DNA from: Rhodobacterales bacterium 56_14_T64
GTDB taxonomy: Bacteria; Pseudomonadota; Alphaproteobacteria; Rhodobacterales; Rhodobacteraceae
Direction: 5' to 3'
NCBI GenBank assembly: GCA_002162795.1
Contig: MAAY01000057.1
Span: forward strand, 1-64,000
DNA: 64,000 nt
Shown: one piece after another, positions 8,940-18,470 of the stretch
Position numbering within the stretch: the first letter of the stretch is position 1
Layout of the letters: every line of letters starts with the position of its first letter
Program-made: the position numbers and the translations under genes
The notes under the pieces: model-generated
Seen by the model: only the letters and a program-made list of their open reading frames with translations
The model's database searches: none
Told to the model about the DNA's origin: nothing

Positions 8940-10832
8940 TTAGGTGCGCCCAAATAACCGTTCAATATCGACTAGTTTCAATTCAACATAGGTGGGGCGG
9001 CCATGGTTGCATTGGCCGGAATGCGGCGTTGCCTCCATCTCGCGTAGTAGGGCGTTCATCTCTTCGCCGCGCATGCGTCGACCCGAGCGGATCGAGCCGT
9101 GACAAGCGACCCGACTGAGGATCGCCTCGACCTTGGCCTGCACCAATTGGCTGCTGCCCTGGTCGTCCAGCTCATCCAGAATATCCCTAATCATCGCCTC
9201 GGCGTTGACCTCGCCCAGAATGGCCGGGGTTTCGCGCACCGCCACGGCACCGCCGCCAAAAGGCTCGATCCTCAAGCCGAACTTGGCCAACTCATCGGCC
9301 ACCTCAAGCAGACGGGCGCTGTCGTTTTCGCTCAACTCAACAATCTCGGGGATCAACAGCGCTTGCGCCGCCACGCCGTTTTCCGCCATTTGGCGTTTCA
9401 GCTTTTCATAGACCAGCCGCTCATGCGCCGCGTGTTGATCGACAATCACCATGCCGTCGGCGGTCTGGGCAATGATATAGTTCTCGTGCACCTGCCCTCG
9501 TGCCGCACCCAGCGGCAACAGCTCGGCCCCGGGCACAATGTCTTCACCCGTATGTAACGTCGGACCCGGGGCATCGATCAGCTGGCCGCTATAGCTCTCG
9601 GACAGTTCAGCGAATCCCATGCTGGGCGGTATGTCTACTGGACGCTGACCGGCATAAGCTGCGCCGCGCGCGCCCATCGACGGGCGGTCCATCTGATAAA
9701 CCCTTGGCGCGCCGCTGCCGGTGGGCTGTTCCGGCCGCATCGCCCCCAGGGTGGCCCCACCCACGGTGGAGGAGGCCCGGTGCCCCGCTTCGGCCAGAGC
9801 GTGGCGCAGGGCGGACACGATCAAGCCACGGGCAATACCGGGATCACGGAACCGCACTTCGGATTTGGCCGGGTGTACGTTAACGTCAACCATTTCGGGG
9901 TCGCAGTCGATAAACAGTGCCGCCACCGGGTGACGATCACGGCTCAGGAAATCGAAATAGGCGCCGCGCAACGCACCCTGCAGCATCTTGTCTTTTACGG
10001 GCCGGGTGTTGACGAACAGAAACTGCGCCACCGCTGCGCCGCGTGAATAGGTCGGCAACGCCGCATAACCATACAGCCGGATACCGTCGCGAGTAGCGTC
10101 GATCTTCAGCGCATTCTCGGCAAACTCGCGCCCCAGCACCGAGGCCAGCCGCCCGTGCAATGCATCAAACAAATCACCGCTTAGCGGGTCGGCGCGAAAG
10201 GTGACCCGCCCCTGCCCGCCACCCGAGACATCGCGCAGGGTAAAACCAATCGAGGGCTCGGCCATCGCCAACCGTTTGATCACGTCCGAGATCGCCTGCG
10301 ATTCAGCCCGGTCGGTTCGCATGAATTTCAACCGAGCCGGGGTGGCGTAGAACAGATCCGATAGTTCCACCACGGTGCCAGAGCGCAGCGCAGCCGGGCG
10401 GACAGGTTCCAGTTTGCCACCGGCGACCTTGATCGTGGCCGCCTCGTGCCCTTCGGCACGGCTGGTGATACTCAGCCGCCCGACAGCGCCCAGACTGGGC
10501 AGTGCCTCGCCGCGAAAGCCAAAGGTGTGAATGTTCAGTAGGTCCGAGCCGTCGATTTTTGAGGTCGCGTGGCGCGACAGCGCCAGTGGCAGATCCTCGG
10601 GGGACATGCCGCAACCATCATCAGTGATCCGGATCAGGGTCTTGCCACCATCGGCTATTTCAATACCGATCCGGGTGGCACCTGCATCAATGGCATTCTC
10701 TACCAGTTCCTTGACCGCCGAGGCCGGCCGTTCCACCACTTCACCCGCCGCAATCCTGTTGATTGCGGTATCATCCAACTGGCGGATAACCGGGCGCGAT
10801 GTGTCGCGGATTTTGGGGTCGGGGATGCTCAT
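8940..10832 (-). CDS. mutL: DNA mismatch repair protein MutL
   Basis: The protein of 630 residues has an N-terminal GHKL ATPase ([37 protein letters not shown]), a transducer domain and a C-terminal dimerisation domain. The C-terminal part contains [12 protein letters not shown], the DQHA(X)2E(X)4E endonuclease motif, plus [11 protein letters not shown]. This is therefore a nicking-competent MutL, as expected in bacteria without MutH. The start at 10832 (MSIPDPKI) is chosen because the 72 residues encoded upstream in frame are unlike MutL and run into the permease gene. It is the first gene of the mutL-rmuC-cyclase run. Confidence 0.95.
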   Translation of the reverse strand: MSIPDPKIRDTSRPVIRQLDDTAINRIAAGEVVERPASAVKELVENAIDAGATRIGIEIADGGKTLIRITDDGCGMSPEDLPLALSRHATSKIDGSDLLNIHTFGFRGEALPSLGAVGRLSITSRAEGHEAATIKVAGGKLEPVRPAALRSGTVVELSDLFYATPARLKFMRTDRAESQAISDVIKRLAMAEPSIGFTLRDVSGGGQGRVTFRADPLSGDLFDALHGRLASVLGREFAENALKIDATRDGIRLYGYAALPTYSRGAAVAQFLFVNTRPVKDKMLQGALRGAYFDFLSRDRHPVAALFIDCDPEMVDVNVHPAKSEVRFRDPGIARGLIVSALRHALAEAGHRASSTVGGATLGAMRPEQPTGSGAPRVYQMDRPSMGARGAAYAGQRPVDIPPSMGFAELSESYSGQLIDAPGPTLHTGEDIVPGAELLPLGAARGQVHENYIIAQTADGMVIVDQHAAHERLVYEKLKRQMAENGVAAQALLIPEIVELSENDSARLLEVADELAKFGLRIEPFGGGAVAVRETPAILGEVNAEAMIRDILDELDDQGSSQLVQAKVEAILSRVACHGSIRSGRRMRGEEMNALLREMEATPHSGQCNHGRPTYVELKLVDIERLFGRT

Positions 10833-10921
10833 ACCGCTAAATTTAGCATAATTCGGCGATTCTACCAGTCGAATAGCAGCTGTGAAACCTGCCCCACCCA
10901 TTGGTTCGATGGGGCGCTGAG

Positions 10922-11851
10922 TTACACGCCGACGGGTGCGCCACTGCGATTGCGGCAGGGGCCAAATCGGGCGGCGATTGCCAAAATCACACCAGAAACC
11001 GTTGCAATCATACCCGCCGCACTGACAGCATCCTGCGCGCCCAGCCACAGCGGGCCATAGCCAGCCAGGATGTATCCCAACAGCGCCGAGAGCACCGCAA
11101 AGCCGACACTCCAGGCCACTTGCCCCTCCAGTTGGTTCGACATCATCCGAGCCGCAGCGGGCGGGCAGATGAACATGGCGATGACAATAATCGATCCCAC
11201 CGCATCAAAGGCCGCCACTGCTGCGACGGCGGCGGTGATCACCAGCGCCAACCCCAGCAGGTTGGTGCGAATACCCAGAGTGCGGGCGAATCCTTCGTCA
11301 AAGGTTGAGATCTTCAGCACGCGCCAGAACAGCGCGATGAACAGAGTGACCGCCAGAAGCGTCAGCGCCATGCGGGGCAGCTCGACCGGCAGATGCGCCA
11401 ATGCCTGCGCGTCCAGCAGGGATGACCAGCCCACAGCGTCCAGCCAGATCAGGCTTTCCAGATTGCCGTATAGCGCATGTTCCACGTCCAGATGCACCGC
11501 CGAGGTATCAGTTTGTTCCAACAACAGCACCCCACCGGCAAACATGGTGGTGAATACCACGCCCATCGCAGCACCCGGTTCGATCCGGCCCAGACGCCGG
11601 ATTGCCTCGATCAGCACCACCGCAACCACCGCCGCGCCAGCCGCGCCCAGCATCATTGGTCCAGCCGTTATGGCCCCGGTCAGCAGAAAAGCCACCACAA
11701 TCCCCGGCAACACCACATGGCTGATAGCATCGCCGATTAGCGCCTGTTTGCGCAGCAACAGGAAATTCCCCGGCAGCGCACAGGCGACGGCAGCAAAGAT
11801 GCCAATCAACAGCGGCGTCAGCGACAAGGGGACAAATTCTTCACCGCTCAT
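10922..11851 (-). CDS. Metal ABC transporter permease (second permease; Mn/Zn/Fe type)
   Basis: A 309-residue ABC-3 family permease with about eight or nine membrane segments. [21 protein letters not shown] matches the conserved early segment of ZnuB/MntB/SitD proteins, and [33 protein letters not shown] the conserved late one. It overlaps the preceding permease gene by 4 bases, so translation is coupled. It probably forms a heterodimeric channel with that protein. The metal is not decided by the sequence. Confidence 0.88.
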   Translation of the reverse strand: MSGEEFVPLSLTPLLIGIFAAVACALPGNFLLLRKQALIGDAISHVVLPGIVVAFLLTGAITAGPMMLGAAGAAVVAVVLIEAIRRLGRIEPGAAMGVVFTTMFAGGVLLLEQTDTSAVHLDVEHALYGNLESLIWLDAVGWSSLLDAQALAHLPVELPRMALTLLAVTLFIALFWRVLKISTFDEGFARTLGIRTNLLGLALVITAAVAAVAAFDAVGSIIVIAMFICPPAAARMMSNQLEGQVAWSVGFAVLSALLGYILAGYGPLWLGAQDAVSAAGMIATVSGVILAIAARFGPCRNRSGAPVGV

Positions 11852-13053
11852 GCCGGGACCTCTTGCGGGCCGCCAATTAGGCGGTCAATTTCGGCGATCT
11901 GGTCGCAGGTCAGCACAGATTCGATCTTTCGCAGCCCATCATACAACGCCGCTGCGGCCTCGTGTGTCTGATCGCTGCGCACTACTGCCCAACGATGCTC
12001 GTCCCGCAAAGCCTTGGCCGCACTGGCCTTGCCTTTGTCGGTGGCAACGCCGTCGGCGCGCACCAATCCGCCCTTGCGCAGCAAACGAAGGGTCAGGTTT
12101 TCATAAATCGGTTGCCCCTGCGCCAGCGCCAGCAATCCCTGCCGCAAATGCACCCGTCGTTGGAATTTGAAATGCCGCAGGATCGCTGCCAGCACGCCTC
12201 GATTGGGGGCAAACAGCAGCGAGATCAGGAATAGCGCAAAGCTCATCAGCACGATGATTGGCCCGGTGGGCAGGTTCGGAGCCGAGGCCGACATCGCGGC
12301 GCCAACATAGGCCGACAAGCCGCCGAACAATCCTGCCAGCAGCACCACATGGTCGGAACGTTCCGTCCAGAACCGGGCAGTCACAGCAGGGATGATCAAC
12401 AGCGCCACGATCAGGATCAAGCCGACGATTTTCAGCCCCACCACGGTAACAGCCATCACCAGCCCCATCACCGCCATGTCAATCTTGCTGACCGGCAGGC
12501 CACGGGCAGCGGCATATTCAGGGTCAAACGCCACCAGCGTCATTGGTCGACGGATCAGCAGGATCAACAACAGCGTCACCGCTCCGCCAACTGCAATCAC
12601 CATGGCATCGGCCCAGAGCATCCCGGCGGTTGATCCCAACAAGAACCCTTCCAGCCCAGCCTGACGGCCCACGCCCATGGTCTGGATCACCGTCAGCAGC
12701 ACAATGCCAAAGCCAAAGAACACCGACAGAACCGAGCCAATCGCGGCATCCTCGGCCAGTCGGGTGTTGCGTGTCAGCCAATTCAGGCACCACAAGCCCG
12801 CGCTCGCCGACAGCGCCGAGCCGAGCAAAAGCCCAATCAGGTTGCGGCCATCGCCGCCGAAACTGGCCATCAGGATAAAGGCCAGACAGACGCCGGGCAG
12901 AGTCGCGTGCGAAATTGCATCGCTGACCAGTGCCCGTTTGCGTAGGAACAAAAAGGTGCCGGTAACCCCGGCAGAGACCCCCAACAAGGTCGCACCAATT
13001 GCCACCAGCGTGGCGTTATACCCAAGCTGCAACAGCAGAGCGTCGATCAGCAT
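11848..13053 (-). CDS. Metal ABC transporter permease with C-terminal winged-helix-like tail
   Basis: The 401-residue protein has an ABC-3 permease core (about residues 1-285: FLFLRKRALVSDAISHATLPG, VVGLKIVGLILIVALLIIPAV) followed by about 110 soluble residues. The tail (LRQGLLALAQGQPIYENLTLRLLRKGGLV..., VATDKGKASAAKALRDEHRW, LYDGLRKIESVLT) reads like a winged helix plus helical region, similar in layout to the MntR/DtxR group. The ATG at 13053 is chosen because it lies 4 bases after the ATPase stop and opens at the first family-like segment; the longer frame to 13113 overlaps the ATPase. The role of the tail is inference: possibly cytosolic metal sensing or gating. Confidence 0.85.
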   Translation of the reverse strand: MLIDALLLQLGYNATLVAIGATLLGVSAGVTGTFLFLRKRALVSDAISHATLPGVCLAFILMASFGGDGRNLIGLLLGSALSASAGLWCLNWLTRNTRLAEDAAIGSVLSVFFGFGIVLLTVIQTMGVGRQAGLEGFLLGSTAGMLWADAMVIAVGGAVTLLLILLIRRPMTLVAFDPEYAAARGLPVSKIDMAVMGLVMAVTVVGLKIVGLILIVALLIIPAVTARFWTERSDHVVLLAGLFGGLSAYVGAAMSASAPNLPTGPIIVLMSFALFLISLLFAPNRGVLAAILRHFKFQRRVHLRQGLLALAQGQPIYENLTLRLLRKGGLVRADGVATDKGKASAAKALRDEHRWAVVRSDQTHEAAAALYDGLRKIESVLTCDQIAEIDRLIGGPQEVPA

Positions 13054-13057
13054 GAGA

Positions 13058-13861
13058 TTATCCCATCGCCAAAGCGAGTTTATCCACCTGAGCCGTGGCC
13101 AGACGTCCACCATAGGCGGCCTGCAGAGTGTCAGCCGTAAATGCCTCAGCCACCGTGCCTTCGGCTACTTTGCGGGTGTTGATCAGGAAAACATTGTCAA
13201 AATACTCGGCCACGGTGGCAAGATCGTGATGCACCACCACAACCGTCTTGCCTGCTTCGCGCAGCGATTTCAGCACACTGATTATGGCCTTCTCGGTCGC
13301 GGCATCCACCCCCGCAAAAGGTTCGTCCAGCAGATACAGATCCGCCCCTTGCGCCAAAGCCCGCGCCAGAAAAACCCGTTGTTGCTGGCCGCCAGACAGT
13401 TGACCAATCTGACGAGTGGCAAAATCGCCCATGCCAACTCGGTCTAAACACTCGATCGCCTTGGCGCGGTGCTTGGCCCGCAAACGCCCCAACAGGCCAA
13501 GCTCACGGTACAGGCCCATCAACACCACGTCGATCACCCGTGTCGGGAAATCCCAATCGACACTGGCGCGTTGTGGCACATAAGCAATGCGGGCCCGTTG
13601 TGCGTCCAGCGTTTTGCCAAACACCTGCACCTGTCCGGAAACCGGCGGCACAATGCCCAGCGCGGCCTTTAGCATGGTGGATTTGCCAGCGCCGTTGGGA
13701 CCGATGATCGCTGTCATCTTGCCCGCCTCGACAGTCATATCCACCGAGAATACTGCAGGTTTTTGACCGTAGGAAACGGTGAGACCTCGGATCGCCAGTG
13801 GGCTGTTCTCCAACGCCTGCCCCTGTTTCACCTGTCCATCACTGCACGCCAGATCCAACAT
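13058..13861 (-). CDS. Metal ABC transporter ATP-binding protein
   Basis: A 267-residue ABC ATPase with Walker A IIGPNGAGKSTML, signature LSGGQQQRVFLARALAQ, Walker B LYLLDEPFAGVD and switch His in VVVVHHDL. It matches the ZnuC/MntA/SitB group. It sits between the binding-protein gene (2-base gap) and the permease (4-base gap), so the four genes form one operon. It powers import of a divalent metal. Confidence 0.92.
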   Translation of the reverse strand: MLDLACSDGQVKQGQALENSPLAIRGLTVSYGQKPAVFSVDMTVEAGKMTAIIGPNGAGKSTMLKAALGIVPPVSGQVQVFGKTLDAQRARIAYVPQRASVDWDFPTRVIDVVLMGLYRELGLLGRLRAKHRAKAIECLDRVGMGDFATRQIGQLSGGQQQRVFLARALAQGADLYLLDEPFAGVDAATEKAIISVLKSLREAGKTVVVVHHDLATVAEYFDNVFLINTRKVAEGTVAEAFTADTLQAAYGGRLATAQVDKLALAMG

Positions 13862-13863
13862 CC

Positions 13864-14829
13864 TTAGGACCCCGCCGACAGTTTGCCCGCCATGCCACGC
13901 TCTGGCACGTCAGCGCCCAGTGCCCCGGCGATGGTTGAAATGTTGTGGTCCAGCATGCCGATATAGGTGCCCTCATAAGAGCCATCCGCCCCCATAGCAT
14001 CCGAGAACAGCTCGCCGCCGACCTGCACGTCATGCCCCTGTGCTGCAGCCCCTTCGATCAAGGCGCGCATCGAACGGTCCGAGACCGAGCTTTCGACAAA
14101 CACCGCAGTGATCTGGCGCTCGACCAGTAGGTTCACCAACTCTCCGATCCGGTTCAGACCGGCCTCGGACTGGGTTGAAATGCCTTGAATGCCCAGCACA
14201 TCAAACCCGTAGGTCTGACCAAAGTAGCCAAAGGCGTCATGCGCGGTGACCAGCACCTTGTTGTTATCCGGCACAGTCGCCAGCACGGCCTCGCCATAGG
14301 CAATCAACTGGTCCAGATCCGCCAGATGGATCTGCGCATTGGCAGCAAAGACGTCAGCGGAGTCCGGACGGGCCTTGGTCAGCGCCTTTTGCACTTCGAC
14401 CACCACCAGTTTCCACAACACCGGTGTCATCCAGACGTGCGGGTCATATTTGTCAGCATAGGTGTCATGGCCGCGCAGCAGATCCTTGGGCAATCCCTCG
14501 GCCACCGCCACCACTTGGCGTTTGCGCGCCAGATCGTGAAAGAAGTCACCCATCTGCGCCTCAAGGTACAAACCGTGCCACAATACCAGGTCGGCCCGGG
14601 TCATCGCCACGATATCCGACCTTGTTTGGCGGTAAGCATGTGGATCAACCCCTGGCCCCATCAGCCCGCGCACCGTGACCAGTTCGCCGCCTACCTGGCG
14701 CGCCGCATCAGCGATCATACCCGTTGTGGCAACGATTTTTAGCGGAGCCTCGGCACGCGCCTGCGCAGCGACCATAGGCAAAGACATCACGATCATCAGC
14801 CCTATCAGGGCAAGCTGGCGAATCCACAT
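13864..14829 (-). CDS. Metal ABC transporter substrate-binding protein (TroA/ZnuA family)
   Basis: This 321-residue exported protein starts with a Sec signal (LALIGLMIVMSLPMVAAQARA) and has the cluster A-I fold. Candidate metal ligands are His in DPHAY, His in YDPHVWM, His in TAHDAFGYF and Asp in LFSDAMG, a His3Asp set as in TroA rather than the Glu-containing set of PsaA-type Mn binders. It lacks the His-rich loop usual in ZnuA. The ATG at 14829 has AAGGAAG 6 bases upstream and is preferred over the in-frame ATG at 14847. First gene of the operon. Mn, Zn or Fe are all possible. Confidence 0.88.
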   Translation of the reverse strand: MWIRQLALIGLMIVMSLPMVAAQARAEAPLKIVATTGMIADAARQVGGELVTVRGLMGPGVDPHAYRQTRSDIVAMTRADLVLWHGLYLEAQMGDFFHDLARKRQVVAVAEGLPKDLLRGHDTYADKYDPHVWMTPVLWKLVVVEVQKALTKARPDSADVFAANAQIHLADLDQLIAYGEAVLATVPDNNKVLVTAHDAFGYFGQTYGFDVLGIQGISTQSEAGLNRIGELVNLLVERQITAVFVESSVSDRSMRALIEGAAAQGHDVQVGGELFSDAMGADGSYEGTYIGMLDHNISTIAGALGADVPERGMAGKLSAGS

Positions 14830-14865
14830 GGGCGGCTTCCTTCTCAAACATCAGTTGTCGGGAAT

Positions 14866-14882
14866 ATGAGAACCGTTCTCAA
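14866..14882. promoter_or_regulatory. Fur-family-like operator dyad 1
   Basis: ATGAGAACCGTTCTCAA is a 17-bp dyad with perfect 7-bp arms TGAGAAC/GTTCTCA around one central base. It lies 37 bases upstream of the binding-protein start. In Rhodobacterales, Mn uptake operons are commonly controlled by Mur, a Fur-family repressor; assignment to Mur, Fur or Zur is inference. Confidence 0.65.
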
Positions 14883-14896
14883 CTAAGTCAATGCAA

Positions 14897-14913
14897 TTGA
14901 GAATTATTCGCAA
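14897..14913. promoter_or_regulatory. Fur-family-like operator dyad 2
   Basis: TTGAGAATTATTCGCAA is an imperfect 17-bp dyad (one mismatch between the arms) matching dyad 1 in TTGAGAAY-N-RTTCKCAA. The centres are 31 bp apart, about three helical turns, which would place two dimers on one DNA face. It also lies upstream of the divergent deoC gene. Confidence 0.6.
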
Positions 14914-15025
14914 GAAAAGTTATTTTTGTCCATCTAGTCAAATTTTCTGTGCGGAATGCGCGCCTCTTGCTTGCGAAGAAGCCGCTCTCATGCCACCGTT
15001 ACGCACAAGCTTTCGAGGACACGTG

Positions 15026-16015
15026 ATGGACAGCCAAACAGCAGAACACACCGCGCAGCTGCCGCAGGTGACGGAACCGCGCAATCCTGGCATGGCGCTG
15101 GATCTGGATTGGGTGGCCAATGTGCAGGCCAATACCTCTGCCATTGAACGCCGCGCTGCCAGCCTGCCCGGTCGGCGCAGTGTTAAAAAGGACTATCAAG
15201 CCGCTTGGCTGCTCAAGGCGATCACCCTGATCGACCTGACCACCCTATCCGGTGACGACACGGTTGGCCGGGTCCGCCGTTTGTGTGCCAAGGCGCGCCA
15301 GCCGGTGCGGCCGGAATTGCTCGACGCACTTGGGGTCGACGGCATCACTACAGGCGCGGTCTGCGTCTATCACGATATGATCGCCCCTGCGGTGCAGGCG
15401 TTGCACGGCTCCGGTATTCCGGTGGCGGCAGTCTCCACTGGCTTTCCCGCCGGGTTGTCGCCGTTCCACCTACGGCTGGCCGAGATTGAGGAAAGCGTCA
15501 AAGCCGGCGCCAAAGAGATCGACATCGTGATTTCCCGCCGCCACGTGCTGACGCAGAACTGGCAAGCTCTCTATGATGAGATGAAGGCGTTCCGCGCCGC
15601 CTGCGGTGATGCCCACGTCAAAGCGATCCTCGCGACTGGTGAGCTGGGTACCCTGCGCAACGTCGCCCGGGCCTCACTGATTTGCATGATGGCTGGGGCG
15701 GATTTCATCAAGACCTCAACTGGCAAGGAAAGCGTCAATGCGACCCTGCCCGTATCCTTGGTAATGATCCGCGCCATCCGCGACTACTTTGACCGCACTG
15801 GCTATCGCATCGGCTACAAACCGGCTGGCGGCATCTCCAAGGCCAAGGATTCATTGGTCTATTTATCGCTGATCAAAGAGGAACTGGGGGATCGCTGGTT
15901 GATGCCGGACCTGTTCCGCTTTGGCGCCAGCTCGCTGCTGGGTGATATCGAACGCCAGTTGGAACACCACGTCACCGGCGCCTATTCGGCCGGCTACCGC
16001 CACGCAATGGCATAA
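15026..16015 (+). CDS. deoC: Deoxyribose-phosphate aldolase
   Basis: A 329-residue class I aldolase that splits 2-deoxyribose 5-phosphate into acetaldehyde and glyceraldehyde 3-phosphate. The Schiff-base lysine lies in GADFIKTSTGK, the proton-relay lysine in YKPAGGISKAKD, and a conserved Asp/Lys segment in KEIDIVISRRHVL. Its length is nearer the eukaryotic DERA type than the 259-residue E. coli DeoC. The ATG at 15026 has GAGGA 6 bases upstream; the frame continues back to 14891 but that stretch is promoter. The next gene, an ALDH16-type dehydrogenase, can take the acetaldehyde to acetate. Confidence 0.92.
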   Translation: MDSQTAEHTAQLPQVTEPRNPGMALDLDWVANVQANTSAIERRAASLPGRRSVKKDYQAAWLLKAITLIDLTTLSGDDTVGRVRRLCAKARQPVRPELLDALGVDGITTGAVCVYHDMIAPAVQALHGSGIPVAAVSTGFPAGLSPFHLRLAEIEESVKAGAKEIDIVISRRHVLTQNWQALYDEMKAFRAACGDAHVKAILATGELGTLRNVARASLICMMAGADFIKTSTGKESVNATLPVSLVMIRAIRDYFDRTGYRIGYKPAGGISKAKDSLVYLSLIKEELGDRWLMPDLFRFGASSLLGDIERQLEHHVTGAYSAGYRHAMA

Positions 16016-16032
16016 CGCCGGTTCGGCTCTAA

Positions 16033-16077
16033 CCGGAATTTTCAAAAATTCCGGACCGTTTTCTGTCAAGAAAACGG
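16033..16077 (+). repeat. Two tandem hairpins between deoC and the ALDH16 gene
   Basis: CCGGAATTTT/AAAATTCCGG (16033-16054, 10-bp stem, 2-base loop) and CCGTTTTCT/AGAAAACGG (16056-16077, 9-bp stem, 4-base loop) follow each other with one base between them. They start 17 bases after the deoC stop and end 23 bases before the next ATG. They could shield the deoC 3' end, attenuate the downstream gene, or mark an RNase site. Confidence 0.65.
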
Positions 16078-16100
16078 ATACAGAACAAAAGGTTGAGACA

Positions 16101-18437
16101 ATGACCGTCAAAGAGATTTTTGAAACCATGGACTACGGCCCCGCCCCCGAAAGTGCTGCCGAGGCTTTGGCCTGGCTGGTAGATCAAGGCGACCGTTTTG
16201 GCCACTTCATCGATGGCGCCTTTACGCCTCCCGCTGACGGTTTCGACAGCCGCAACCCAGCCACCGGCGAGGTACTGGCGACACTAACGCAAGCCAGCCA
16301 AGCTGACGTCGATACCGCCGTATCCGCCGCCCGCAACGCCCAGCCAGAATGGGAGGCCCTAGGGGGTCCAGGCCGCGCCAAATATCTCTATGCGCTGGCC
16401 CGCTTGTTGCAGAAACATTCCCGTCTGTTTGCGGTGCTGGAAAGCCTGGATAACGGCAAGCCAATCCGCGAAGCGCGCGACATTGATATCCCACTGGCGC
16501 AGCGGCATTTCTATTATCACGCTGGCATGGCACAACTGATGGACAGTGAACTGCCCGACGCCCAGGCACTGGGAGTTTGCGGCCAGATCATCCCATGGAA
16601 TTTCCCGCTGTTGATGTTGTCGTGGAAAATTGCACCTGCACTGGCGATGGGCAATACCGTGGTGCTGAAACCCGCTGAATACACCTCGCTGACTGCGCTG
16701 CTGTTTGCTGACATCTGTTTGCAGGCTGGCCTGCCCGCAGGTGTGGTCAATATTATTACCGGTGATGGCGCAGTGGGTGAAATGCTCGTGGCGTCTGAAG
16801 TCGACAAAATTGCCTTTACCGGCTCCACTTCCGTGGGCCGCCGCATCCGCGAAGCCACCGCAGGCAGCGGCAAGGGCCTGACGCTCGAGCTGGGCGGCAA
16901 GTCGCCCTATATCGTGTTCGACGACGCCGATATCGATTCGGCGATCGAAGGATTGGTCGACGCAATCTGGTTCAATCAGGGCCAGGTCTGCTGCGCGGGA
17001 TCGCGGCTGCTGGTGCAAGAGGGCATTTCCGAGACCTTCCACGCCAAACTGCGCGCCCGGATGGACAAGCTCCGCATTGGCAACCCACTGGACAAATGCA
17101 TTGATGTCGGTGCTCTGGTGGATCCGGTACAGCTGAACACCATCAGCGAAATGGTCGCCGCCAATACCGCTGGCGACATGTATCAGCCACAGATCAAGAT
17201 GCCCGAGGGCGGCTGTTTCTACCCCCCCACCCTGATCGAGGGACTGACCCCGTCAGACACCCTGATGCAAGAAGAAATCTTTGGCCCGGTGCTGGTCTCG
17301 ACCACCTTCCGCACCCCGGCTGAGGCAGTGGAGATGGCCAACAACAGCCGCTACGGGCTGGCCGCAACCCTGTGGAGCGAGAACATCAATCTGGCGCTGG
17401 ATATTGCGCCCAAACTGGTGGCGGGTGTGGTTTGGATCAACGGCACCAATATGTTCGACGCCGCAGCCGGCTTTGGCGGTGTGCGCGAAAGTGGCTTTGG
17501 TCGTGAAGGCGGTTGGGAAGGGCTCAGCGCCTATTCCAAACCCAAAGGTGAGACCAAGCCACTGGCTCTGGTCAAACCGTTCAAAGGCGACGGCGCACCG
17601 ACAGATCCGCTGGACCGCACAGCCAAAATGTATGTTGGCGGCAAACAAGCCCGTCCTGACAGTGGCTATTCACAGGCTGTCTATGGGAAATCCGGCGCTC
17701 TGCTGGGTCATGTCGGCATTGCCAGTCGCAAAGACGTGCGCAACGCGGTCGAGGCGGCGGCAGGTGCCAAAGCCTGGTCCAAGACCACCGGCCACCTTCG
17801 GGCTCAGATCCTGTATTATATCGGCGAAAATCTCTCGGCCCGCGCGAGTGAGTTTGCCCAGCGCATCGACAGCATGACCGGCGAAAACGGTGGTGCAACG
17901 GAGGTGGAAACTTCGATCCAGCGCCTGTTCTCAGCTGCGGCCTGGGCCGACAAATACGATGGTCAGGTCCATAACGTGCCGATTCGCGGTGTTGCGCTTG
18001 CCATGAAGGAACCGGTTGGAGTGATCGGCGCACTTTGCGCAGACGAGGCGCCGCTGCTGGGCTTGATCTCGGTGATGGCCCCCGCCATTGCCATGGGCAA
18101 CCGCGTGGTCCTTGCCGCCTCGCACCCCTTCCCGCTGGCCGCCACCGATTTCTATCAGATCCTGGACACCTCGGATGTGCCCGCAGGCGTGGTCAACATC
18201 CTGACTGGCAACCACACCGAGGTTGCCAAGCCGCTGGCTGCACATCTAAACGTCGATGCTGTGTGGAGTTTCTCGTCGAGCAACCTGTCCTCGACCATCG
18301 AGGCCGCGTCAGCAGGCAACTTGAAGCGCACCTGGGTTAACAACACGCAAGCGATGGACTGGTCCCAGGATCACTCAAAACGCTTCCTGCAAGCGGCAAC
18401 CGAGATCAAAAACATCTGGGTGCCCTACGGCGAGTAA
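16101..18437 (+). CDS. ALDH16-type aldehyde dehydrogenase with a second, catalytically dead ALDH domain
   Basis: At 778 residues this is about 280 longer than a normal aldehyde dehydrogenase. Residues about 30-490 form a complete ALDH domain with ELGGKS (Glu263) and the catalytic Cys in GQVCCAGS (C297/C298). Residues about 500-778 repeat the ALDH fold (GHVGIASRKDVRNAVEAA, MKEPVGVIGAL, VVNILTGN) but lack the catalytic Cys and Glu. This is the ALDH16 architecture, known from animals and from a Loktanella enzyme. The ATG at 16101 follows AGGTTGAGAC; the frame runs back into deoC. Position after deoC suggests acetaldehyde as substrate (inference). Confidence 0.88.
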   Translation: MTVKEIFETMDYGPAPESAAEALAWLVDQGDRFGHFIDGAFTPPADGFDSRNPATGEVLATLTQASQADVDTAVSAARNAQPEWEALGGPGRAKYLYALARLLQKHSRLFAVLESLDNGKPIREARDIDIPLAQRHFYYHAGMAQLMDSELPDAQALGVCGQIIPWNFPLLMLSWKIAPALAMGNTVVLKPAEYTSLTALLFADICLQAGLPAGVVNIITGDGAVGEMLVASEVDKIAFTGSTSVGRRIREATAGSGKGLTLELGGKSPYIVFDDADIDSAIEGLVDAIWFNQGQVCCAGSRLLVQEGISETFHAKLRARMDKLRIGNPLDKCIDVGALVDPVQLNTISEMVAANTAGDMYQPQIKMPEGGCFYPPTLIEGLTPSDTLMQEEIFGPVLVSTTFRTPAEAVEMANNSRYGLAATLWSENINLALDIAPKLVAGVVWINGTNMFDAAAGFGGVRESGFGREGGWEGLSAYSKPKGETKPLALVKPFKGDGAPTDPLDRTAKMYVGGKQARPDSGYSQAVYGKSGALLGHVGIASRKDVRNAVEAAAGAKAWSKTTGHLRAQILYYIGENLSARASEFAQRIDSMTGENGGATEVETSIQRLFSAAAWADKYDGQVHNVPIRGVALAMKEPVGVIGALCADEAPLLGLISVMAPAIAMGNRVVLAASHPFPLAATDFYQILDTSDVPAGVVNILTGNHTEVAKPLAAHLNVDAVWSFSSSNLSSTIEAASAGNLKRTWVNNTQAMDWSQDHSKRFLQAATEIKNIWVPYGE

Positions 18438-18470
18438 CTCCCGCCCGGAAAAACAACAGGCATTGCCATC

